In this document: positions 16,413 through 25,123 of the stretch, piece by piece
Layout: the number at the start of each line of letters is the position of its first letter
How positions within the stretch are numbered: the stretch's first letter is position 1
Notes under the pieces: model-generated
Told to the model about the DNA's origin: nothing
Databases searched by the model: none
Seen by the model: the letters and a program-made list of their open reading frames with translations, nothing else
Position numbers and translations under genes: made by a program
Source: Fidelibacterota bacterium
GTDB lineage: Bacteria; Fidelibacterota; UBA8477; JABMPR01
Length of the DNA stretch: 42,221 nucleotides
Reading direction: 5' to 3'
Assembly: GCA_013202495.1 (NCBI GenBank)
Contig: JABMQQ010000163.1
Span: 1-42,221 of the forward strand

Positions 16413-16955
16413 GTGAAAAAGTTACTCGTAGTTCTAGTTGTTTCAATGTTCGTGCTTATGAGTTGCGCGCACAAAGAAGCATGTAAATCAGAAAAAGAAG
16501 CAGGCTGTGAATCAAAAGAAGCCCATGTTTGTACAGAGACTTGTGATCATTCAGATCATAAAGCAATGGCCAAAGACCATGTTTGCACAGAGGCTTGTGA
16601 TCATTCAACTGATGCAATGGCAAAAGACCACAAATGCTCAGCAGAATGTCAAGCTAAGTGGATGGCTGCTCATATGGAAAAGATGGGGGCAGATCACGTT
16701 TGCACAGATGAATGCAAAGTTGCTCATATGGAAAAGCATAAAGCAGATCACGATTGCTCAGCAGAGTGTAAAGCGGAATGGAAAGCTGCTCATATGGAAA
16801 AGATGGGGGCAGATCACGTTTGTACTGATGAATGTAAAGCTGAGTGCAAATCGAAACATGCTGAGGGTGAACACGCTGGCGAAGCAGTCGAAGGTGAACA
16901 TGCTGGTGAAGCTGTTGAAGAAGAAGGTCATGAGGGTGGAGAGGATAAAGATTAA
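16413..16955 (+). CDS. Predicted Cys/His-rich lipoprotein with repeated HxCxxxC motifs
   Basis: The function is not known; metal or thiol-linked sequestration in the envelope is the natural guess. A signal peptide ends at Cys18 (LMSC). The mature chain carries 15 further Cys and many His, including six HxCxxxC motifs at C40-C44, C58-C62, C75-C79, C97-C101, C115-C119 and C137-C141. Two 40-residue repeat units span residues 72-151, and an acidic His-containing tail repeats EGEHAGEAV twice. GTG start at 16413 with AAGGGAG upstream. It has its own promoter-like module and terminator, so it is probably monocistronic. Long alternative-frame ORFs here are repeat artefacts. Confidence 0.75.
   Translation: MKKLLVVLVVSMFVLMSCAHKEACKSEKEAGCESKEAHVCTETCDHSDHKAMAKDHVCTEACDHSTDAMAKDHKCSAECQAKWMAAHMEKMGADHVCTDECKVAHMEKHKADHDCSAECKAEWKAAHMEKMGADHVCTDECKAECKSKHAEGEHAGEAVEGEHAGEAVEEEGHEGGEDKD
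16626..16865 (+). repeat. Two tandem 120-bp units in the Cys/His-rich lipoprotein gene
   Basis: Unit one is 16626-16745 and unit two 16746-16865, each encoding 40 residues. A 55-base core (16665-16719 against 16785-16839) is almost identical. Differences are mostly silent or conservative, and the Cys and His positions are kept apart from an extra Cys in unit two. Confidence 0.85.
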
Positions 16956-16990
16956 TTTTGTAAATCTTTAAACCACTTGAAGTGAATTTT

Positions 16991-17032
16991 AAAGAATGGG
17001 GAGGACAATTTGTCCTCCCCATTCTTTTTTTT
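16991..17032 (+). terminator. Strong rho-independent terminator
   Basis: AAAGAATGGGGAGGACAA (16991-17008) pairs with its exact complement at 17010-17027, and an unbroken run of eight T begins at 17025. It lies 36 bases after the Cys/His-rich lipoprotein stop and 78 bases before purD. It closes the lipoprotein locus and implies that purD is transcribed from its own promoter or by readthrough. Confidence 0.92.
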
Positions 17033-17104
17033 ACAGCTCATCCAAAAAAGATTATATTGAGATGGAATTTAATCTGAAATATCACATAAATGGGGAATCC
17101 AGAA

Positions 17105-18355
17105 ATGAAGGTATTGGTTGTTGGTGGTGGGGGACGAGAACACACACTTGCTTGGAAATTGGCACAGAGTGCGCGAGTCTCGAAAGTGTATTGTGCACCT
17201 GGAAACGCAGGAACAGCAGGCATTGCCACAAACCTCCCAATTTCTGACAATGATATCCCAGCTCTGCTCAGCTTTGCAAGGGACAACAACATTGGTCTGA
17301 CCGTCGTAGGTCCTGAAGTTCCTCTGGTTGCTGGAATTGTAGATGAATTTGAAGCAGCCGGCTTGCGAATATTTGGTCCCAATGCCAGAGCAGCAATTCT
17401 TGAGGGCAGCAAAGTCTTCACCAAGGAACTGCTCTACAAATATGATATACCAACAGCAGAGTACCATCGTTTTACCAATCCCTCCAAAGCTCTGGAATAT
17501 TTGGAATCCAATTCAACCTACCCTATCGTGATAAAAGCTGATGGTCTCGCCGCTGGTAAAGGTGTCCTCATATCGCTTACAAAGGAAGAAGCCCAACTGG
17601 GAGTACGGGAAATGATGGAGGATAGAGTCTTTGGACAGGCTGGAGATGAAATCATTATCGAAGAATTCATGACTGGTCCCGAGCTTTCCATGCTTTGCTT
17701 TGTTGATTCGAAAACAGTAGTACCTATGGTATCTGCAAAGGATTACAAGCGGATTGGAGAAAATGATACTGGCCTGAATACTGGAGGTATGGGAGCCATT
17801 TCACCCAATCCACTGTATGATGATGAGCTAGAACTTCACTGTCTTGAAAACATTATCGAACCTACTCTCGCAGGTATGCGAAAAGAGGGGAGACCCTTTA
17901 AGGGGATTTTGTATTGTGGTATCATGCTCACAGAAGCTGGTCCAAAGGTCCTGGAATATAATGTCCGCTTCGGTGATCCTGAAACTCAGGTGATTTTACC
18001 CCGGCTAAAAACCGATCTCCTTGACATATTTGAAGCGGTCATAGATGATAGCCTGGCTGACTTGGACGTGAAGTGGGATCAATCTGCGGCAGCAACTGTT
18101 GTTTTAGCCTCACAGGGCTATCCTGAAGCCTATCCAAAGGGATTAGTGATATCTGGACTGGATCAAGTCCAGGACTCCGTGGTATTCCATGCTGGGACCG
18201 CAGAAAAAGGCGAAGAGGTTGTAACTTCTGGAGGTAGAGTCCTCACTATTACAACGAGAGCAGCGACTGTTTCTAGCGCACTCAGCTCATCTTATCAAAA
18301 CGCTGACTTGATTCACTTCAGCGGGAAAACTATGAGAAGGGATATAGGAAGTTAG
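17105..18355 (+). CDS. purD: Phosphoribosylamine-glycine ligase PurD
   Basis: This ATP-grasp enzyme makes GAR from phosphoribosylamine and glycine. The preferred start is ATG 17105 (MKVLVVGGGGREHTLAWKLA, the usual PurD opening), because GGGGA at 17092-17096 is well spaced from it; an in-frame ATG at 17090 would add five residues. ATP-grasp features include YPIVIKADGLAAGKGVLI, IIIEEFMTGPELSMLCFVD, GGMGAISPNP and EYNVRFGDPETQVILPRL. It ends IHFSGKTMRRDIGS. It is separated from the rest of the pur genes by the lipoprotein locus, and the next gene follows after 2 bases. Confidence 0.96.
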   Translation: MKVLVVGGGGREHTLAWKLAQSARVSKVYCAPGNAGTAGIATNLPISDNDIPALLSFARDNNIGLTVVGPEVPLVAGIVDEFEAAGLRIFGPNARAAILEGSKVFTKELLYKYDIPTAEYHRFTNPSKALEYLESNSTYPIVIKADGLAAGKGVLISLTKEEAQLGVREMMEDRVFGQAGDEIIIEEFMTGPELSMLCFVDSKTVVPMVSAKDYKRIGENDTGLNTGGMGAISPNPLYDDELELHCLENIIEPTLAGMRKEGRPFKGILYCGIMLTEAGPKVLEYNVRFGDPETQVILPRLKTDLLDIFEAVIDDSLADLDVKWDQSAAATVVLASQGYPEAYPKGLVISGLDQVQDSVVFHAGTAEKGEEVVTSGGRVLTITTRAATVSSALSSSYQNADLIHFSGKTMRRDIGS

Positions 18356-18357
18356 AT

Positions 18358-18648
18358 ATGGTTAAGCATGTTGTTTCATGGGAATTTGCTCAAGATAATA
18401 AAGCAGCCAACTTGACAAAGATGAAAGCCCTGTTGGAAGAACTGCCGGCACTTATTCCAGAGATAGTGGATTATGAGGTCGGATTAAATATTAAGGATTC
18501 AGAATTAGCTATGGATATGGTGTTGATCTCAGCTTTTGCTGATGAAGTTGCTCTCCAGGGTTATGCTAAACATCCTGACCACCGGCGGGTGGTGGAAGAA
18601 CTGCATCTTGTTACCACAAGAGCTGTTATTGTGGATTATAAGGTATAA
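18358..18648 (+). CDS. Dabb (stress-responsive A/B barrel) domain protein
   Basis: A 96-residue single-domain protein opens MVKHVVSWEF, the usual first strand of Dabb proteins, and has FADEVALQGYAKHPDHRRVVEE, the common late helix, before a final strand. Dabb proteins form ferredoxin-like dimers; bacterial ones mostly have no assigned role. It starts 2 bases after purD, so it is co-transcribed with it; any functional link to purines is unproven. Confidence 0.8.
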   Translation: MVKHVVSWEFAQDNKAANLTKMKALLEELPALIPEIVDYEVGLNIKDSELAMDMVLISAFADEVALQGYAKHPDHRRVVEELHLVTTRAVIVDYKV

Positions 18649-18703
18649 GTAAAAGGGGTTTGATGCTTGCCAGATCCATTATCCTCATCGAAGCAGCCTA
18701 AGA

Positions 18704-18753
18704 CAGTTCAACCAGTTTCCGGACGACCGGGGGGAGGACTAAACTGGTTTCAA
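18704..18753 (+). repeat. Palindromic repeat, family 1, copy a
   Basis: AACCAGTTT and AAACTGGTT arms enclose a GC-rich core (CCGGACGACC then GGGGAGGACT). A second copy in the same orientation lies at 19464-19513. The two flank the transposase gene, as REP-like elements do around RAYT genes. Confidence 0.75.
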
Positions 18754-18757
18754 ACTA

Positions 18758-19330
18758 TCATTCAAAAGTAATAGCTTTGTATTCGGAAACTGGCTCATTC
18801 TCTTTCGCTTCTATGAAATGGATATATTCTGAGATACTGCCATATGTATCATTGTAGAATTGAGTTGATTGAATTCCGACTTGATTAATCAAACCAGAAT
18901 AATTCGAGAATGGCCAATCTTCGGGAGTAATTACCAGCCTAGCCCTCACCGGATTCATATGTATGTATTTTGGAAGATACGAGTAATGTCTGAAATCTTC
19001 AAGAGCAACTGATCTAAATGGTCCTGAGAAAACATGACCGGTATGTTGGTATTTTCGATTAAAATATTTCGCATAGGAAAGCTGTAAACGCTGGAAGAAA
19101 ACACTTACGCTTCCTTCCGTTTTTAACTTCAGAAAATAGTGAAAATGATTTGGCATGAGGCAATATGCTATCACTTCAAAATGATTATGAATGTCTAACT
19201 TTAATGCCTTGTCCGTAAACCAATCATAGTCAAAGCCAGTATTGAAAAGCGTCTGTTGATCATTCCCTCGATTAAAAATGTGTACTACACAACCTGCTGA
19301 TAAATCAGCTCTATCAAAGCTTAATGCCAT
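18758..19330 (-). CDS. REP-associated tyrosine transposase (RAYT, Y1/IS200-like family)
   Basis: A single-domain Y1 transposase of 190 residues. From the chosen start, the HUH motif MPNHFHYFLK lies at about residues 59-68 (H62, H64), with candidate catalytic tyrosines in SYAKYFNRKY (Y86, Y89), then GHVFSGPFRS and YIHMNPVRARLV, all hallmarks of RAYT proteins. The start is ATG 19330, because AGGAG lies 6 bases upstream; a longer frame to 19393 lacks a ribosome site. It is oriented opposite to purD and is flanked by palindromic repeats, so it probably acts on them rather than as a classic IS. The gene appears intact. Confidence 0.9.
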   Translation of the reverse strand: MALSFDRADLSAGCVVHIFNRGNDQQTLFNTGFDYDWFTDKALKLDIHNHFEVIAYCLMPNHFHYFLKLKTEGSVSVFFQRLQLSYAKYFNRKYQHTGHVFSGPFRSVALEDFRHYSYLPKYIHMNPVRARLVITPEDWPFSNYSGLINQVGIQSTQFYNDTYGSISEYIHFIEAKENEPVSEYKAITFE

Positions 19331-19421
19331 GATTACTCCTGCAACTATGTTAGGGGGTTCTGGCAATAATAAATGAATATTATCTTTTAACAAGGAATTT
19401 CAAGAAATGTGGATGAATTAT

Positions 19422-19460
19422 AAACCTGTTTGGCTCATTGCATTCGCTGAAAACAGGTTT
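19422..19460 (+). repeat. Palindromic repeat, family 2, copy a
   Basis: AAACCTGTTT (19422-19431) and AAACAGGTTT (19451-19460) are perfect inverted arms around a core starting TGGCTC and ending CGCTGA. A second copy is at 19530-19567. Its arms differ from family 1. Confidence 0.8.
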
Positions 19461-19463
19461 ATG

Positions 19464-19513
19464 CAGCTCAACCAGTTTCCGGACGACCATGGGGAGGACT
19501 AAGCTGGTTTCAA
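19464..19513 (+). repeat. Palindromic repeat, family 1, copy b
   Basis: It is nearly identical to the copy at 18704-18753 over 50 bases. The differences include one paired-arm base (AAGCTGGTT for AAACTGGTT) and the core CCAT for CCGG. It lies between the two family 2 copies, so the families alternate. Confidence 0.75.
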
Positions 19514-19529
19514 TCCATCTTGGAATCAG

Positions 19530-19567
19530 AAACCTGTTTGGCTCGCCAGGCTCGCTGAAAACAGGTT
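19530..19567 (+). repeat. Palindromic repeat, family 2, copy b
   Basis: AAACCTGTTT and AAACAGGTT arms surround a core GGCTCGCCAGGCTCGCTGAA, close to copy a. It ends 7 bases before the purB stop on the other strand, so on the minus strand it could also act as a 3' hairpin for the purB transcript. Confidence 0.8.
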
Positions 19568-19573
19568 AATCAA

Positions 19574-20920
19574 TCAAGAAATAAGCTTTTTAACCTCAGC
19601 GAGAGCCTTATCACAGATCTCACCTGTCAATCCTTTGACATAGGTCTCAATGGTCTCAGCCTCAATCCCGGCTTCCGTCATCATCTTAACCATTTCAGCA
19701 TAACTCATTCTCTTGCCGCGGGTTTGTTTCTTCAAATGATCATAGCCATCTGAGGCACCTCTATCACGTTCAACAAGCTGGACAAGTTCAGAGAAAAATT
19801 GACCATTATTGGCCAGCTCTTCATCCATCTTGGCATCGTTGATGAGAATATCACCAGTTCCGCGCTGAGCATAGATCACAGCTAATACTATATGTCCAAA
19901 GGCGGTTCCGATATTGCGCTTGACAGTAGAATCTGTGAGATCTCGTTGGAGTCTGGTTTTCATAAACTTCTGGCTGAAAAAGGTAAGCAAACTTTCAGCG
20001 AGTTGAGCATTACCTTCAGAATTTTCGAATTTAATCGGATTGATTTTGTGAGGCATGGTTGAAGAACCGATGGATGATGCATCAGCTTTCTGGAATAAGT
20101 ATGCCAACATAAAATAGGTCCAGATGTTCTGATCATAATCGATGAGAAGACCACTCAGTCTTTTAACTGAATCAAGAAGTATTGCATAGGTGTCCCCGGG
20201 CATGATCTGTAGGCTGAAAAGGGTATGTTCCAGACCAAGTTCTTCAACCACTTCACGAGTTAATTCAAACCAATCTACATCTGGATAAGTACCCACAAAG
20301 GCATTCAAGTTTCCAGTGGCCCCAAGAATTTTACCCTGGATATTCATGTCCTTTAATTCAGAGTACATTTTGGCAAATCTAAGGCTGTAAAGTGCCAGTT
20401 CTTTGCCCATCGTGGTTGGGGTTGCGACTTCACCATGGGTGCGACCGATCATGCGTCTGTCACGATTGTCACTGGCAAGTCCTGAAAGTTCTCTGATAAG
20501 ACCCTTGAGATGTTTCAGGAGAATATCTCTGGCAGCCACTATCATGAGACCATGTGAAAGATTGTTCACATCTTCAGATGTGAGACCAAAATGTACATAG
20601 GGTCTCACTTTTTCAGGCAACTGACCCTTGATAAATTCGATAACTGCAGCCACATCATGTTTTGTACGACTTTCAATTTCCTTGACTGTCTTTAAATCTT
20701 CGGTGTCAATATCCGTGTAAATGGACATATAGCTTTCCTTCCACCAATCCTCACGACCAGTGGCTTTTAGAAAAGCTTTCAAATAGACCATTTCAACATG
20801 GATTCGTTCCCGGATCAAACGGCTTTCAGAAAATGCGTCCTGAACTTCTTGAAGATCACTGGCGTAGCGACCATCAAGGGGCGATAGATTGAAAAGTGTG
20901 TCAGAAGACAATGGTTTCAT
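19574..20920 (-). CDS. purB: Adenylosuccinate lyase PurB
   Basis: PurB cleaves SAICAR to AICAR and adenylosuccinate to AMP. The signature SSTMPHKINPIKFEN is present, along with LTSEDVNNLSHG, RTHGEVATPTTMGKELA and LSPLDGRYASDL near the N-terminus. I place the start at ATG 20920 (MKPLSSDTLFNLSPLDGRY), giving 448 residues, close to E. coli PurB (456). The frame stays open to 21145, but the extra 75 residues overlap purA and match nothing. AGAAAGGA lies directly before this ATG. It overlaps the purA 3' end by 20 bases, so the two are probably coupled. Confidence 0.95.
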   Translation of the reverse strand: MKPLSSDTLFNLSPLDGRYASDLQEVQDAFSESRLIRERIHVEMVYLKAFLKATGREDWWKESYMSIYTDIDTEDLKTVKEIESRTKHDVAAVIEFIKGQLPEKVRPYVHFGLTSEDVNNLSHGLMIVAARDILLKHLKGLIRELSGLASDNRDRRMIGRTHGEVATPTTMGKELALYSLRFAKMYSELKDMNIQGKILGATGNLNAFVGTYPDVDWFELTREVVEELGLEHTLFSLQIMPGDTYAILLDSVKRLSGLLIDYDQNIWTYFMLAYLFQKADASSIGSSTMPHKINPIKFENSEGNAQLAESLLTFFSQKFMKTRLQRDLTDSTVKRNIGTAFGHIVLAVIYAQRGTGDILINDAKMDEELANNGQFFSELVQLVERDRGASDGYDHLKKQTRGKRMSYAEMVKMMTEAGIEAETIETYVKGLTGEICDKALAEVKKLIS

Positions 20921-22178
20921 TCCTTTCTGGTCCATGTGAGAGGATGGTAATCGGTATTTCAACGAAATCTTCGATGAATTTGATATAGCTCTGGATACTC
21001 TCAGGAAGATCTGCTTTAGATTTCCCCTGTAATTTTGCCCACTCTTCCTTAGTAAGATCTGCAATGTAAGGAATGTCAGTATATATGGGTTCAACCAGTT
21101 CCAGGGTAGGAGCATCTGCTGGGAAATAGTCAATTTCTTTCCCATTAATTTTATAACCTGTACAAGCTTTTACGCCATTTACCAGAGCGAGGGTATCAAT
21201 CTTGGTCATTGCCAGCTCTTGAATACCTGATATCCGGATAGCGTATCGCAGAGCATAAAGATCAAGATGTCCAACTCGTCGGGGACGACCAGTTGTTGCA
21301 CCGTACTCATGACCTGCTTCTCTCAGGTTTGTCGCTGCATCTCCATCCAACTCGGTGGGAAAAGGACCCTCACCAACTCGGGTGGTATAAGCTTTTGTGA
21401 TGCCCAGAATTCTGATAGGCACACCCGGAATAGCACCGCCACCCACAAAGGCAGCTGCAGCAAGTGTGGAACTCGAAGTGACAAAGGGATAGGTGCCATA
21501 GTTTAAATCAAGCAGGGTTCCCTGAGCACCTTCAAATAGAACCTGCATTTCAGCGTTGCTGGCAACGCGTACCAGGTCTTCTGTATCGGTGACAAACTCT
21601 TTAAAGTCGGAACCGTAGGAAGCGTATTCCTGTGAAACACTTTCACAATAATCTTTAAACTCAGACTCAGAGAATATCCCATCATTAATGAGAATATCTC
21701 TCACATCTCTGAGCGAGTTTTTGATGCGATCAATGGCATCATCAGCGATAATATCCAGGATTCTTAAATTGATTCGGGAGGCTTTTTGAGAGTATGTCGG
21801 ACCGATGCCACGACCCGTAGTTCCAATTTTGCCACCCTCTTTGGCATCAATCAACTGATGGTGAGGAAAAATCACATGGGCTCTGGCGCTGATTTGTAAT
21901 TTTGGAGCGTGGCCGCTGTCAGTGAAAGATTTGATTTCTTCCAGAAGATCCTTGGGGTTGATAACTACACCGGTTCCCAGGATACATTGTTTATTGTGAA
22001 GCATTCCAGAGGGCATGTAATGAAATTTATAAGTCTCACCGGCATGCATTACCGTATGACCTGCATTTCCACCCCCATTGAAGCGTACCACAAGATCACT
22101 CTGTTCAGCCAGTACATCAACTAGCTTACCTTTACCTTCATCACCCCACTGAGCACCAACAACGATGGTGTTTTTCAT
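20901..22178 (-). CDS. purA: Adenylosuccinate synthetase PurA
   Basis: GTP-dependent conversion of IMP and aspartate to adenylosuccinate. The N-terminal GAQWGDEGKGKLVDVLA, the following GGGNAGHTV and the GTTGRGIGPTYSQKASR region are diagnostic, as are ATTGRPRRVGHLDL and the late DLPESIQSYIKFIED. The length of 425 is normal. AAGAGGAGAAAGC precedes the ATG. It lies downstream of guaB and upstream of purB on the minus strand; the gap to guaB is 78 bases. Confidence 0.97.
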   Translation of the reverse strand: MKNTIVVGAQWGDEGKGKLVDVLAEQSDLVVRFNGGGNAGHTVMHAGETYKFHYMPSGMLHNKQCILGTGVVINPKDLLEEIKSFTDSGHAPKLQISARAHVIFPHHQLIDAKEGGKIGTTGRGIGPTYSQKASRINLRILDIIADDAIDRIKNSLRDVRDILINDGIFSESEFKDYCESVSQEYASYGSDFKEFVTDTEDLVRVASNAEMQVLFEGAQGTLLDLNYGTYPFVTSSSTLAAAAFVGGGAIPGVPIRILGITKAYTTRVGEGPFPTELDGDAATNLREAGHEYGATTGRPRRVGHLDLYALRYAIRISGIQELAMTKIDTLALVNGVKACTGYKINGKEIDYFPADAPTLELVEPIYTDIPYIADLTKEEWAKLQGKSKADLPESIQSYIKFIEDFVEIPITILSHGPERNETIVF

Positions 22179-22256
22179 GCTTTCTCCTCTTGAAAAAACA
22201 TCGTTTTTTTCATGGCTTCCTGTTGAAAAAAACGGATTAGAAAATTTTTCAATTAT

Positions 22257-23732
<1,476 letters not shown>

Positions 23733-23893
23733 TTAAATATATAAAGTGTTGATCAATAGGGGCATTTCCATCAAATCGCAGGTTCAGAAGGGTAGGCTGT
23801 AAGCTTTTGGGGAAGAATCGGCAGATTGGATGGTGAGCATTCATCTTGCACCGCAAAGTAAACGAGAGCACCCCTCATGCAAAAGGAAAGGAT

Positions 23894-23945
23894 GGGTGAA
23901 TTAAGATTATTATGAGCCTGAAATTGGAATCACAATAATTCACCC
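23894..23945 (+). promoter_or_regulatory. Perfect 10-bp inverted repeat upstream of hemW
   Basis: GGGTGAATTA (23894-23903) and TAATTCACCC (23936-23945) are exact inverted copies 32 bases apart, ending 11 bases before the hemW ATG. hemW has no visible Shine-Dalgarno sequence. The pair could be a two-site operator or an mRNA hairpin over the start region. Confidence 0.45.
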
Positions 23946-23956
23946 TACATTCTCCC

Positions 23957-25114
23957 ATGACGCAAAACCCAAAGCCATTATCTCTATATATCCATGTGCC
24001 GTTTTGTAAGGCAAAATGTACCTATTGTGATTTTTATTCTATTGTGGGACGGGAAAATTCTATCCCGGTCTATTTAAAGAGCATTCTAAAAGAGATTAAG
24101 CAGAAAACGCGTGAGCTGGACTTGTCCAAACATTATTTGGATACCATCTTTTTTGGAGGCGGAACTCCAAATTTGCTCGAGCCAAATCAACTTGGCCAAT
24201 TGCTGGAAGCGCTCCTTAATCTTACTCAAGCAGGGGAGGACATGGAGATCGGGATGGAAATCAATCCAGGGGAAGCCAGCCTTCAGAATCTCAAAGCCTA
24301 CAAAACCCTGGGCATCAATAGAGTCAGTATCGGCATGCAAAGCTTTCAACCTCACCTACTCACCTTTATGAGCCGCATTCACTCCGCAGAGAAGAGTTTT
24401 TCAACTTATGATGATGTCCGCAGAGCTGGATTTCAAAATGTGAGTGGAGATTTGATTTTTGCCGTCCCTGGACAGACCCGGGAAGAATGGGTTGGCGATT
24501 TAGAGCGACTCCTCAGCATGCAACCCGAACATATATCCACATATTCTTTGACGGTGGAAGAAGGAACTGCCCTGCACAGGTGGGTGGAGGCTGGCCATGT
24601 GAAGATGCTGGAGGAAACAGTCGACAATGGGATGTATGACTGGGGTCGAGATTTCCTGGAAAAATCAGGCTACCCCAACTATGAAGTTTCAAATCATGCC
24701 AAGCCAGGTTATGAATGCCGTCACAATCTGAATTATTGGACAGGTGTGGACTATTTGGGTTTTGGACCAGCCGCTCATTCCTATTTCGGGGGACGTAGAT
24801 CCTGGAACATTCGAAACCTGGATGCTTACTTGTCTGATGTTATGAATTCAGGTACCGGGGAAGCCGATTCAGAAATGATATCTCAATCCATGGCCCGCAA
24901 TGAGATGATTCTCACTCGATTAAGACTCACTCAGGGTTTGAACTTGGAGGAATTCTCAATGATTTATGGTGAGAATTTGCTCCAGACAAAAAAAGATATG
25001 TTCGAAAAGTGGGCTGACAAGATCATCGTTTCAGATGACCATTTGAAGATTACGCGTGGGGGCTGGGCTTTAACTGATGAGATCAGCTCAGATTTGATGT
25101 CACTTACTCTCTAG
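23957..25114 (+). CDS. hemW: HemW-like radical SAM heme chaperone
   Basis: The [4Fe-4S] radical SAM motif is C17-x3-C21-x2-C24 in HVPFCKAKCTYCDF, with the extended HemW/HemN pattern. FFGGGTPNLLEP, EINPGEASLQNL, RVSIGMQSFQPHLL and SGDLIFAVPGQTREEW follow, then a C-terminal HemN-type domain. The length of 385 is right for HemW, and HemN proper (about 450) would have a longer N-terminus, so heme delivery rather than coproporphyrinogen oxidation is more likely. The gene is divergent from guaB and convergent with the NFACT gene, with 9 bases between stops. Confidence 0.9.
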   Translation: MTQNPKPLSLYIHVPFCKAKCTYCDFYSIVGRENSIPVYLKSILKEIKQKTRELDLSKHYLDTIFFGGGTPNLLEPNQLGQLLEALLNLTQAGEDMEIGMEINPGEASLQNLKAYKTLGINRVSIGMQSFQPHLLTFMSRIHSAEKSFSTYDDVRRAGFQNVSGDLIFAVPGQTREEWVGDLERLLSMQPEHISTYSLTVEEGTALHRWVEAGHVKMLEETVDNGMYDWGRDFLEKSGYPNYEVSNHAKPGYECRHNLNYWTGVDYLGFGPAAHSYFGGRRSWNIRNLDAYLSDVMNSGTGEADSEMISQSMARNEMILTRLRLTQGLNLEEFSMIYGENLLQTKKDMFEKWADKIIVSDDHLKITRGGWALTDEISSDLMSLTL

Positions 25115-25123
25115 AAATTTCTT

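Noticed and set aside
16507-17022. Long open frames on both strands across the Cys/His-rich lipoprotein gene.
   Set aside because: They arise from the repeated, stop-poor sequence. The frame at 16413 has the ribosome site, signal peptide and regular Cys/His spacing; the others have none of these.
20921-21145. A 75-residue N-terminal extension of PurB.
   Set aside because: It lies entirely inside purA in another frame, and the PurB family N-terminus begins at 20920.
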